In this document: piece after piece, positions 51,279-58,816 of the stretch
Layout: every line of letters begins with the position of its first letter
Numbering within the stretch: position 1 is the first letter of the stretch
DNA from: Chloroflexota bacterium
GTDB lineage: Bacteria > Chloroflexota > Dormibacteria > Dormibacterales > Dormibacteraceae
Length of the DNA: 64,000 bases
Direction of reading: 5' to 3'
Assembly (NCBI GenBank): GCA_005880915.1
Contig: VBIW01000040.1
Coordinates: 1 to 64,000, forward strand
Translations under genes and position numbers: made by a program
Notes under the pieces: model-generated
The model's input: the letters and a program-made list of their open reading frames with translations, nothing else
Databases searched by the model: none
What the model was told of the DNA's origin: nothing

Positions 51279-52244
51279 ATGGTTTTGATCCGCCGTTTTC
51301 GGCTGGGCGTTTTGGTGGTGGGCATTCTTTTCGTCGCGCTGTCCACAACCACATACGCCGGCGGTTCTCTGACGCGGGTGATAACGACGGCTGCACCGAA
51401 TCTGCCCGAGAGCATCGCCATCGATCACCAGGGCACGACATACATCAGCTTTCCATTCGCGCAGAAGGTTGTGAAGTTCGCCCCAGGAGGAAGCCTTACA
51501 ACCGTTGCTTCGCTCCCCTCATTTCCGTTGGGTGTGCGGCTTGACAGCGAAGGAAACCTCTTCATCGCCGTCGTCGGCAGCGGCATCTGGAAGGTGCCCG
51601 CGGCCGGAGGATCGGCGTTTCAAGTCGCCGGTGGACCGGGGCTGTGGAATGGGCTGGCCTTCGATCATCGCGGGAACCTGTACGTATCGGACTCGGGCGG
51701 CGGGGCGATCTGGCGGCTGGACAAGAGCGGCGCTTTCACCATGTGGTCTGGCAGCGCGCTGTTGAAGGGCACGACCGCGGCCGGACCTTGCGGCCTGGTT
51801 CATCCAGCGGTCCCGTCCTTCGGGCCGCTCGGCGCGAACGGCATCGCGTTCAACAAGCACGGCGACATGCTTGTGGCCAACACCGATTTCGGTGAGGTCA
51901 TCCGCATTCCGACGAACCCTGACGGCACCGCGGGCGCCGCGAGCGTCTTCAGCGGTCCGGCTTGCAGTTTGTGGGGAGCAGACGGAGTCAGCATGGACGA
52001 CGCCGACAACCTCTACGTGGCGGCCAACTCCAAGGGCCAGATCGACCGGGTCGGCCCGGGCGGTTCGGTTGAGGTTCTGGCAGCGGGCGATCCGCTCAGC
52101 TTTCCTTCCGATATCGCGTTTGGGACCGGCCTCGGCGATCGCAAGACGATTTTCATCTCGAACTTCGCGGCGTTTCCCACTAGCGGTGGCGCGCCGGGCG
52201 TGCTCGCGATGGACGTTGGAATCCCGGGCAGGCCTATCGGCTGA
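51279..52244 (+). CDS. Exported NHL/SMP-30-like beta-propeller protein
   Basis: 321 residues from the ATG at 51279. The signal peptide is RRFRLGVLVVGILFVALSTTTYAG. Repeated blade motifs follow: SIAIDHQGTTYISFPFAQKVVKF, GVRLDSEGNLFIAVVGSGIWKV, GLAFDHRGNLYVSDSGGGAIWRL, GIAFNKHGDMLVANTDFGEVIRI and GVSMDDADNLYVAANSKGQIDRV, giving a six-bladed propeller of the NHL/gluconolactonase type. The catalytic metal ligands of SMP-30 are not obvious. It probably binds a ligand outside the membrane. It is divergent from the PH-like gene. Confidence 0.8.
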   Translation: MVLIRRFRLGVLVVGILFVALSTTTYAGGSLTRVITTAAPNLPESIAIDHQGTTYISFPFAQKVVKFAPGGSLTTVASLPSFPLGVRLDSEGNLFIAVVGSGIWKVPAAGGSAFQVAGGPGLWNGLAFDHRGNLYVSDSGGGAIWRLDKSGAFTMWSGSALLKGTTAAGPCGLVHPAVPSFGPLGANGIAFNKHGDMLVANTDFGEVIRIPTNPDGTAGAASVFSGPACSLWGADGVSMDDADNLYVAANSKGQIDRVGPGGSVEVLAAGDPLSFPSDIAFGTGLGDRKTIFISNFAAFPTSGGAPGVLAMDVGIPGRPIG

Positions 52245-52671
52245 GCCCCTGGCGACGTTCCAGGATGACGACCGGAATCAGGCGTTCGGTCCGCTTTTCG
52301 TAATCCGCGAATGAAGGCCAGATCCGGACCATGTCCTTGTAGAGGCGATCGCGCTCGGCTCGACTCTCGACGACCTTGGCCTGAGCCTTGAATTTTTCCG
52401 TTCCGCCGTCTGTCACCACCTCGACCTCGACGTCAGGGTTGGCCTTGATGTTGCCGAACCACGTCGGGTTCTGCGGTGCTCCGCCTTTCGATGCGACGAC
52501 GATGAAGTTGTCGCCATCCTTGCCACACACCAGAGGGGTCGTGATCAGCTCTCCACTCCTGGCGCCTCTCGCTGTGAGCAGCAGCAGGTTGTCGCCCCAC
52601 ATCCCGACCCCGCGCCCTCGCTTCTCGTGGAACTCGGCGATCGTCTTCTGATTGAACGGACTTGCTTTCAC
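52234..52671 (-). CDS. Deazaflavin (F420)-dependent nitroreductase family protein
   Basis: 145 residues of the DDN/DUF385 family. ASPFNQKTIAEFHEKRGRGVGMWGDNLLLLTARGARSGELITTPLVCGKDGDNFIVVASKGGAPQNPTWFGNIKANPDVEVEV is the near-full signature: a split beta-barrel that binds F420 (or other flavin or lipid). The end LYKDMVRIWPSFADYEKRTERLIPVVILER is typical. The GTG at 52671 is chosen by homology; a GTG at 52695 would add eight residues. F420 use would fit an actinobacterial or Chloroflexota-type host. It overlaps the convergent propeller gene by 11 nt. Confidence 0.88.
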   Translation of the reverse strand: MKASPFNQKTIAEFHEKRGRGVGMWGDNLLLLTARGARSGELITTPLVCGKDGDNFIVVASKGGAPQNPTWFGNIKANPDVEVEVVTDGGTEKFKAQAKVVESRAERDRLYKDMVRIWPSFADYEKRTERLIPVVILERRQGLSR

Positions 52672-52799
52672 GGCTGGAAATCTACCGCGCCGCACCTAAG
52701 GAGGTAGGAGTACCGTTCGGCCGTGATGGCCGGGACCGAGGTAGCCGAGCGTGCTCAAAACGCGGGCCCGCTGAAGATGGGAAGTCGAGCAGCGCGTAG

Positions 52800-53303
52800 A
52801 TGTCGGTGATCAGCTCCTGGCACGACTACTTCGTGATGGTCGGCGGCGGCTCGGCAGCGCTTACCGGGCTGGTTTTCGTTGCCATGACCCTGCACCTCGA
52901 GGAGATCACCGGGGACCCCGTGCATCGACATCGGGCGCGGACGATCCTGACCGGCTTCACGGCGGTCTTCATCCGAAGCGCGCTCGTCCTCATGGGTGGT
53001 CAGGACTTGCGGCCCGTGGCGCTCGAGCTGATCGCCGTCCTCACGGTGGTCGAGTTCATCCTGTACTCGAGCATCCGGCAGGCGATGCGCAGCGCGGACC
53101 GCGGGGTGCTTTGGCGGACGATCGGCAGCTTTGCCTGTCTTCTACTCGAAGAGGCCGGCGCCGTCGTCCTGTTCTTCGGCAACGCATGGGGCCTCTACGT
53201 CGTGGGCCTAGGGATGATGTCGTCCTTCATCTTCATGGTGACCGGCGCGTGGCTCCTCCTGGTCGGTGTCGGCGCGATGGAAAGGGCGGCGGCGCGCGAC
53301 TAG
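52800..53303 (+). CDS. Four-helix membrane protein, unknown function
   Basis: 167 residues. Segments: VMVGGGSAALTGLVFVAMTLHL, ARTILTGFTAVFIRSALVLMGG, VALELIAVLTVVEFILYSS, WRTIGSFACLLLEEAGAVVLFFGNAWGLYVVGLGMMSSFIFMVTGAWLLLVGVG. The GSAALTGLVFVAM motif recurs in many uncharacterised actinobacterial membrane proteins. An AAGGAGGT at 52698-52705 stands well upstream; a 27-codon frame (ATG 52726) between it and this gene overlaps the start and could be a leader peptide. Confidence 0.65.
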   Translation: MSVISSWHDYFVMVGGGSAALTGLVFVAMTLHLEEITGDPVHRHRARTILTGFTAVFIRSALVLMGGQDLRPVALELIAVLTVVEFILYSSIRQAMRSADRGVLWRTIGSFACLLLEEAGAVVLFFGNAWGLYVVGLGMMSSFIFMVTGAWLLLVGVGAMERAAARD

Positions 53304-53460
53304 GTCGCGGCCCGGCAATTTGGCGTTACGCACATGCAGCGCGGGCTCGAACGCGCCGCCAACGGCCTAGAAGGCATCACGCCGGCGTCTGCCTAGTTCG
53401 CGGGAGCTGCCGCGGCCACTTTATGAACCTGGTGGCCGCGGCGCTCTCGCCGTCGATCGC

Positions 53461-54033
53461 CTAACGCTTGGCGCTGTCTGAGGATCCAGACGCAGCTGCG
53501 GCCTCGGCCTCCTGGGCCTCGACGATCTCGCCTTCGATGTTGATCGCGATCTCGTTGCTGACCACGAACTTGCCGTCGAGCACCGCTTCGAACCGCATGT
53601 TGAAGTCCTTGCGGTTGATCTGGGTCTCGGCCGCGTAGCCGATGCGGTGGCCCATCTGCGGGTCGTTGAACTCACCGTACTTGACGACGTTCAAGGTGAT
53701 CGGCTTCGTGACGCCCTTGATCGTGAGGTCGCCAGTCAGCTTGTACTTGTCCTGTCCTGCCGGCTCGATCTTCGTGCTCTTGAAGGTCATCACCGGGTAC
53801 TTGTCGATCTCCAGGAAGTTGGACGACCTCAGGTCCTTGTCGCGCTGCTCGTTGTGCGTCCGGATGCTCGAAGTGTTGATCGTTGCCTCGACCTTCGTCT
53901 TCTCCGGCTGGTCGGGGTGAATCTCGCCTGTGGCGGTCACCTCGGCGAAATGGCCTCGCACGGTCATCATGCCCAGATGCTTGGCCGAGAACTCAACCTG
54001 CGTATGAAATGGATCGAACTTCCAGATTCCCAA
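53461..54033 (-). CDS. YceI family protein (isoprenoid/lipid-binding lipocalin-like)
   Basis: 190 residues. The YceI signature is complete: GIWKFDPFHTQVEFSAKHLGMMTVRGHFAEVTATGEI, ATINTSSIRTHNEQRDKDLRSSNFLEIDKYPVMTFKSTKI, LTGDLTIKGVTKPITLNVV, and IGYAAETQINRKDFNMRFE. There is no signal peptide, so it acts in the cytoplasm, unlike periplasmic E. coli YceI. It likely binds a polyisoprenoid or amide. The start is TTG with a strong AGGAGG 7 nt upstream. It is divergent from a MarR gene across a palindrome. Confidence 0.92.
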   Translation of the reverse strand: MGIWKFDPFHTQVEFSAKHLGMMTVRGHFAEVTATGEIHPDQPEKTKVEATINTSSIRTHNEQRDKDLRSSNFLEIDKYPVMTFKSTKIEPAGQDKYKLTGDLTIKGVTKPITLNVVKYGEFNDPQMGHRIGYAAETQINRKDFNMRFEAVLDGKFVVSNEIAINIEGEIVEAQEAEAAAASGSSDSAKR

Positions 54034-54095
54034 TGATTTACCTCCTCGGGGTTTAGGAACAAGGGCTTGGACGCCCTGGTTCCTTCAACCAGGTA

Positions 54096-54107
54096 CCAAC
54101 CGGTTGG
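54096..54107. promoter_or_regulatory. Palindromic operator candidate between yceI and marR
   Basis: CCAACCGGTTGG is a perfect 12-bp palindrome in the 132-bp divergent gap, and a related half CAACCAGGTACC lies just to its left. Its position fits a MarR dimer site controlling both genes. Confidence 0.5.
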
Positions 54108-54165
54108 AGACTCCACTTATTTCTACTCCAGTCGATCCACGGCATGCAGAGGTACACTCGCGGCC

Positions 54166-54642
54166 GTGAACGAGGCCATCGTCCCTGGACTTCGCTACAG
54201 CTCGAAGGCTCAAGAGCTGTGGGCGTTGATGATCGAGGGATATGCGAGTTGGGAGATGCGGATGAACGCGGTGGCCGCGGACGCGGGCCTGTCGCCTGTC
54301 TCAGCCTGGGCCCTCGTCCAGCTCGATCCTGAGAGCTCGATCTCCCAGAAGGAGCTCGCCAGCCGACTCCGCTGCAACCCGTCGACCGTGGTCGACCCGA
54401 CCGACCGGCTGGAAGAGGCGGGGTTTGTAGTCCGCCGGCCGAAAGCTGCCGACCGGCGCGTCAACGTGCTGATGGTGACCTTGAAAGGCAAGAAGGTGAG
54501 GGACACGCTGATCGCGCGGCTCCTCGAGCCCCCGGCGGCGTTTCTGAGGCTGCCGGCGAGAGACGTCGAACGCTTTCGCGACGTCCTCGCAGAGGCGATC
54601 ACAGGCGCGCCGCCGCAGGCCAAAGGACGACGCGCCTCTTAG
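54166..54642 (+). CDS. MarR-family transcriptional regulator
   Basis: 158 residues from GTG. A dimerisation helix (SSKAQELWALMIEGYASWEMRM) precedes the winged helix: SPVSAWALVQLDPESSISQKELASRLRCNPSTVVDPTDRLEEAGFVVRRPKAADRRVNVLMVTLKGKKV, with the wing residues DRR of the MarR family. It probably senses a phenolic or lipid-like ligand and controls itself and the divergent yceI. TACACT at 54153-54158, 7 nt before the GTG, indicates a leaderless mRNA. Confidence 0.92.
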   Translation: MNEAIVPGLRYSSKAQELWALMIEGYASWEMRMNAVAADAGLSPVSAWALVQLDPESSISQKELASRLRCNPSTVVDPTDRLEEAGFVVRRPKAADRRVNVLMVTLKGKKVRDTLIARLLEPPAAFLRLPARDVERFRDVLAEAITGAPPQAKGRRAS

Positions 54643-55193
54643 CCGCCACTCTGGCGGCGGGATGCCTCGTCCTGGTCGGGTGCCGGACGCCGGGCGCGAC
54701 CACCACCGCCACGGCCGCCGGGGCCGGCTCGATCGAGTGCCCCGCGGGCCAGGCCGAGCGGAGAGGCCTGAACAATTTCGGCGCATACATTGGAAACTGG
54801 CAGGCCAGCCACCGCCAGGTACCTCAGTCCACCGCGTACTTCACCAACGCGACGATTCCGGGCCGCGTCACCGTTCGGTGCAGCAGCGACGGCTATGTCG
54901 TCGTCGAGGAGATTCGTTTGATGTTCCATGTCACCGCCGGCGGAGCGTTTCAGATCGCCCTGAGCGAATTGCCTGCCGATGCCACCAACGTCTACGACCA
55001 TCCACATGCAGGCTGCCGATCGCTGCAGTACCGGTCGCCGCGCCTCGCTGACCAGCTCGGCGCGGACGACCGCGATGGATTGGCCGACATCAAATTTCAG
55101 AGTGACGCCGCGGCGTACAACACCGCCTCGGTTTCGCTGATCGTGATCGACGTGCTCGACAAGCTGGGCGCCGACACGAGTGCCTGCGCGTGA
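54627..55193 (+). CDS. Lipoprotein without a canonical start codon
   Basis: Coding sequence is evident in this frame. The signal peptide TRLLAATLAAGCLVLVGC ends in a lipobox LVGC and is followed by a Thr/Ala linker. The mature domain has GLNNFGAYIGNWQASHRQVP, VTVRCSSDGYVVVEEIRLMF and a C-terminus SVSLIVIDVLDKLGADTSACA. No in-frame ATG, GTG or TTG lies upstream for more than 50 codons. The likely start is an ACG (54627 or 54630) inside the end of marR, coupled to its termination, or the assembly carries an error here. A hairpin GCCGCCA-CTC-TGGCGGC overlaps the signal-peptide codons. The family is unknown. Confidence 0.5.
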   Translation, partial: TTRLLAATLAAGCLVLVGCRTPGATTTATAAGAGSIECPAGQAERRGLNNFGAYIGNWQASHRQVPQSTAYFTNATIPGRVTVRCSSDGYVVVEEIRLMFHVTAGGAFQIALSELPADATNVYDHPHAGCRSLQYRSPRLADQLGADDRDGLADIKFQSDAAAYNTASVSLIVIDVLDKLGADTSACA

Positions 55194-55948
55194 TGGATAC
55201 CGTTTGGCCGCTTGGACCAGTCGAGCTGAAAGTCCTCGATCTGGAGCGTGAGGTCGGCTTCTACGAATGGTTCGGACTTACGCAGATCAGCGGCGACAGC
55301 CGGCGTGCGGTGTTCGGTGCGGATGGTTCGGCGATTCTTCGCCTGACGGCGCTGCCGGATGGTCGTCAGCGGCCGAGCCACACGGCGGGCCTCTACCACT
55401 TCGCGATCCTTCTGCCAAGCGCTGAGGAGCTCGGGGGATTCCTCCAGCGCGCGCTCGAGGAAAGACTTCCGCTGACGGGGACCGCGGATCACTTCGTCAG
55501 CCAGGCTCTGTATTTCGACGATCCGGAAGGAAATGGAATCGAGGTCTACGCCGACCGACCGCGGACCGAATGGCAGTACCCGAACGGACGGCTCAGCATC
55601 GGCACTGACCACCTGGATTTCGAGCGGCTGCTGCGCCGCGCCTCGCCATCCCAGAAGAAGCTCTCCGGGGGCACCGTCCTTGGCCACGTCCATCTCAATG
55701 TCGGCGACCTGGACGCGAGCCAGGCCTTTTACGAATCGATGGGCATGGAGCTCATGGCCGAGGCAGGCAATGTGATGCGGTTCATGAGCTGGGAGGGCTA
55801 CCACCACCACCTCGGGATCAATCTTCTGGAGGGGCGTGGCGCCGTCGCTGTCGAACCGGACGTCAGGGGCATCCGCAGCTTCGAAACCGGCCGCGTGGAC
55901 GTCCCGCGCACCGACCCGAACGGAATCCTGGTCACGCCGCCGGGCTAG
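55193..55948 (+). CDS. VOC-family (glyoxalase/extradiol dioxygenase-like) protein
   Basis: 251 residues with two VOC modules. Module 1: LGPVELKVLDLEREVGFYEWFGL, GLYHFAILLPSAEELGGFLQRAL, YFDDPEGNGIEVYADRP (metal-site His and Glu). Module 2: GHVHLNVGDLDASQAFYESMGMEL, HHHLGINLLEGRG. The layout is that of CatE-like catechol 2,3-dioxygenases of Bacillus type, so ring-cleavage or a similar metal-dependent role is plausible. The ATG shares its first base with the lipoprotein stop (TGATG); a GTG one codon upstream gives GTGA overlap. Confidence 0.85.
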   Translation: MDTVWPLGPVELKVLDLEREVGFYEWFGLTQISGDSRRAVFGADGSAILRLTALPDGRQRPSHTAGLYHFAILLPSAEELGGFLQRALEERLPLTGTADHFVSQALYFDDPEGNGIEVYADRPRTEWQYPNGRLSIGTDHLDFERLLRRASPSQKKLSGGTVLGHVHLNVGDLDASQAFYESMGMELMAEAGNVMRFMSWEGYHHHLGINLLEGRGAVAVEPDVRGIRSFETGRVDVPRTDPNGILVTPPG

Positions 55949-56002
55949 CCGTCCGCCGAACGCTGGCGGTTTGTCGGGTAACCCACGCTACGTCCAAAGC
56001 TC

Positions 56003-56030
56003 TTGTCCTTGAAAAATCGTCGTGTAGGCT
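56003..56030 (+). promoter_or_regulatory. Promoter of the histidine kinase gene
   Basis: TTGTCC at 56003-56008 and TAGGCT at 56025-56030 are spaced 16 bp. The -10 ends 8 nt before the GTG start, so transcription should start at or next to the start codon (leaderless). Confidence 0.5.
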
Positions 56031-56038
56031 ATGGAGCC

Positions 56039-57802
56039 GTGTCCGAGGTCCTTGTCCTACTTGCGCTTGCCATCGAGGCGGCATTTGCGATCCTGGCGAT
56101 CAGAACCGTCATCAGCTGGGTCCGCGAGCCCGACCGGCGCCACGCCAGCCTGGCCGCAGCCATCGCCTCGCTGGCGATCCTGATCCTGCTCTCGCCGATG
56201 CTGGGGGGCAGCGGCGCTTCGGGCCAGCTCCTGACCGACCTCGGCGCGGTCTTGTTCCTCGTCTCTGGCTACGGCCTGGTGATGTTCCGGGACTCGTTCG
56301 TTCCGTACAGTCCCTTGAGGCGGCGGGTCATCGTCGGGGCAATCGCCGTCGTAGGCATGGGCGCCATAGCCGTCCAGCTGCCCTTCAATCCCGACAGCCC
56401 GCACTCGCCGATACAGACCCTGGTTCTGGTCGGACTGATCGTTGTCTGGGCCTTCTGCATCCTCGAGCCTAGTGTGACCTTCTGGCTGGCCGCGCGTGGC
56501 CGGCCCGCGGTGGAGAAGGCGCGTCTGCGCTCGATAAGCATCGGCTACGCCGGTCTATTGCTCGTCGTGGTCTTCGGCACCGTCGCGGGCTCGCTCAACG
56601 GAGCCCTTACGATCCTGGTCGACCTCTTCGCTCTGGCCATCGTGCCGGTTCTTTACGTCGCGTTTTTTCCTCCCGCCTGGCTTCGTCGAATCTGGCGCCA
56701 GCCCGAGGAGGATGAGTTCCGACAGGCGCTCCACGACCTGCTTCTGTACAGCGCGGATCGCGCGACGCTCGCGGACAGAGCGGTCGGCTGGGCGGTGCGG
56801 CTCGTTGGTGGTGAATCCGCTTACGTGATCGACGCTGATGGGTCGATCCTCGCCGCGCGTGGAATCGGCACCGGCGATGCGGCCGTCATGAGCTCGCGCG
56901 CGGATGTCTTGAAGGCCGGCGCGGACAGACACGCACCCTGGCGGGCGGGCGCAACGGTGGTCGCGCCGCTCGACCTGAGCCAGGGCAGAGGCGCGATCGT
57001 GATCGTTTCGGGACGGCTCAGCCCGATGTTCGGCGATGACGAGATGACCCGGCTGCGCCAGTACGCGGCCAGCATCATCGTCGGCCTGGACCGCGTGATG
57101 ATGAGCTCCAAGATCGCCGCGCTCGAGCGCGCGAAGACCGATTTTTTGAACATCGCGTCGCACGAGCTGCGCGGCCCGATGACTGTGATCAAGGGCTATC
57201 TCACGATGCTGGAAGCGGGCGCGCTGGGCGACCTCGCGCCCAAGGCGCGCTCTGTGCTTCCGCTGTTGATCTCGAAGTCGGACGAGGTCAACTGGATGAT
57301 CGAGCAGATGATCGAGGCGTCGCGCCTCGAGGAGGGACGTCTCGCCCTGCGCCGCCAGCGCATGGATATAGTCGAGCTCACCGATTCGGCCATCGATGGC
57401 GTGAAGATGCTGATGAGCGGCCACGAGCTCAAGGTGGACGCGCCCGTGGAGTCGATCGAAGCCAACGTCGACCCAGACCGCTTTCAGATGGTCGTGCGCA
57501 ACCTGCTCAGCAACGCCGCGAAATACTCGCCTTCCGGCACGGACATCACGGTGGACGTGCGGCGCGACGGCGACAAGGCATTCGTCTCCGTCGGTGACCA
57601 GGGTGTCGGCATCACAAAGGAAGACCAGGCGACGTTGTTCACTCGATTCGGCCGGATCGAGACTGCGGCTCACGTCCAGGGCACGGGACTCGGCCTGTGG
57701 CTTTCGCGGGAGATCGCGCGGATGCACGACGGCGACCTCACCGTCGACTCCCGACCCGGCACTGGAAGCAAGTTCACCTTCACGGTGCCGCTCCCGCAGT
57801 AA
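56039..57802 (+). CDS. Membrane-bound sensor histidine kinase
   Basis: 587 residues from GTG. About seven N-terminal transmembrane segments (residues 1-215, 7TM-type input) are followed by a GAF-like region (ALHDLLLYSADRATLADRAVGWAVRLVGGESAYV). The kinase core has the H-box FLNIASHELRGPMTVIKGYLTML, N-box RNLLSNAAKYSPSG, G1 DQGVGITKEDQ, the F-box region LFTRFGR and G2 GTGLGLWLSREIA. Autophosphorylation is expected on the His of SHELRGP. No response regulator is adjacent, so it is an orphan kinase. Confidence 0.92.
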   Translation: MSEVLVLLALAIEAAFAILAIRTVISWVREPDRRHASLAAAIASLAILILLSPMLGGSGASGQLLTDLGAVLFLVSGYGLVMFRDSFVPYSPLRRRVIVGAIAVVGMGAIAVQLPFNPDSPHSPIQTLVLVGLIVVWAFCILEPSVTFWLAARGRPAVEKARLRSISIGYAGLLLVVVFGTVAGSLNGALTILVDLFALAIVPVLYVAFFPPAWLRRIWRQPEEDEFRQALHDLLLYSADRATLADRAVGWAVRLVGGESAYVIDADGSILAARGIGTGDAAVMSSRADVLKAGADRHAPWRAGATVVAPLDLSQGRGAIVIVSGRLSPMFGDDEMTRLRQYAASIIVGLDRVMMSSKIAALERAKTDFLNIASHELRGPMTVIKGYLTMLEAGALGDLAPKARSVLPLLISKSDEVNWMIEQMIEASRLEEGRLALRRQRMDIVELTDSAIDGVKMLMSGHELKVDAPVESIEANVDPDRFQMVVRNLLSNAAKYSPSGTDITVDVRRDGDKAFVSVGDQGVGITKEDQATLFTRFGRIETAAHVQGTGLGLWLSREIARMHDGDLTVDSRPGTGSKFTFTVPLPQ

Positions 57803-57811
57803 ATTGACCCC

Positions 57812-58708
57812 GTGCTCCCTGATGCCGAAGCGTGGTTTGAGCCGCGCCGGCCGCTCAACCTCTCGCTGACCTTTCACCTGCTCGGCGCCGGCACGTGGCG
57901 CAGAGGAGATGGGGCTGATTTCTGGCACGCAACACGCACGCCGGCTGGGGCGGCGACGCTGCAGATCAGCCGGCGAGATAGTCTTGTCGATGTCCGGGCG
58001 TGGGGACCAGGCGCGCGCTGGGCGGTCGAGCACGCGCCCTTGCTGTGCGGCGATGAGGATGACGACTCCGGGTTCGCCCCGGCCCATCCGCTGATCGCCC
58101 GCCTCCACAGGCAGACGCCCGGCATGCGAACGCCACGTACGCACGCCGTTTTCGAAGCGCTCGTGCCATCAGTCCTCGCCCAGCTGGTCACCGGCATCGA
58201 AGCGAGGTCCTCATATCACCGGCTCGTGGCCGCGTTCGGCGAGCGCGCCCCCGGCCCGGTTGCGCTGATGCTTCCGCCGTCGCCCCAGGTCCTGGCTCAG
58301 ACGCCTTACTGGAGCTTTCACCGTTTCGGCATCGAGCGGAAGCGGGCCGAGGTGATCATGCGCGCGGCACGCAGTGCGAACCGGCTGGAGGAGACAGTCG
58401 CGATGGATCTCCCCAGCGCCTATCGCAGGCTGCAGGCGTTTCCGGGCGTCGGGCCGTGGACGGCGGCGAAGGTGGCGGGGGTCGCTCTGGGCGACGCCGA
58501 TGCGGTTCCGGTCGGCGACTATCACATCCCGCACATCGTCGGCTTCGCCCTCGAGGGCACCGCACGTTCCACCGACGAGCGGATGCTCGAGCTCCTGGAG
58601 CCATACCGCGGCCACAGAGGACGCGTGATCCGCCTGCTGATGGTGGCAGGCATAACCGAACCGAAATTCGGCCCACACCGCCCACTAAGAAGGATAGAAA
58701 AGAACTAG
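57812..58708 (+). CDS. HhH-GPD DNA glycosylase (AlkA-like), long form
   Basis: 298 residues from GTG. An N-terminal AlkA-type beta domain (PRRPLNLSLTFHLLGAGTW) is followed by the HhH-GPD core: VPSVLAQLVTGIEARSSYHRLVAAFG, then the hairpin and catalytic region LQAFPGVGPWTAAKVAGVALGDADAVPVGDYHIPH, with Asp in the GDYH block. It excises alkylated bases such as 3-methyladenine. TAAATT 6 nt before the GTG, overlapping the kinase stop, suggests its own leaderless promoter. A second, shorter AlkA-like gene lies 2.5 kb downstream. Confidence 0.85.
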   Translation: MLPDAEAWFEPRRPLNLSLTFHLLGAGTWRRGDGADFWHATRTPAGAATLQISRRDSLVDVRAWGPGARWAVEHAPLLCGDEDDDSGFAPAHPLIARLHRQTPGMRTPRTHAVFEALVPSVLAQLVTGIEARSSYHRLVAAFGERAPGPVALMLPPSPQVLAQTPYWSFHRFGIERKRAEVIMRAARSANRLEETVAMDLPSAYRRLQAFPGVGPWTAAKVAGVALGDADAVPVGDYHIPHIVGFALEGTARSTDERMLELLEPYRGHRGRVIRLLMVAGITEPKFGPHRPLRRIEKN

Positions 58709-58709
58709 G

Positions 58710-58800
58710 GCACCCTCTCCCCCTAGGGGAGACCGGCGCGTGGGAGAGGCTAAGGCCCCCTCTCCCCCTAGGGGAGAGGGATCAGGGGAGAGGGGCGTGG
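58710..58800 (+). repeat. CCCTCTCCCC-type palindromic repeats, two adjacent copies
   Basis: CACCCTCTCCCCCTAGGGGA starts the first, partial copy. CCCTCTCCCCCTAGGGGAGAGG with ATCAGGGGAGAGGGGCGTG forms a complete second copy. The end sequence matches the repeat at 37262-37306. It lies between convergent genes. Confidence 0.7.
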
Positions 58801-58816
58801 AAGACGAAATGCCTGA

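Noticed and set aside
54662-55051. Plus-strand frame beginning ATG at 54662
   Set aside because: It is out of frame with the lipoprotein signal and mature domain, is Arg/Pro-rich as expected of a shadow frame, and lacks a ribosome site.
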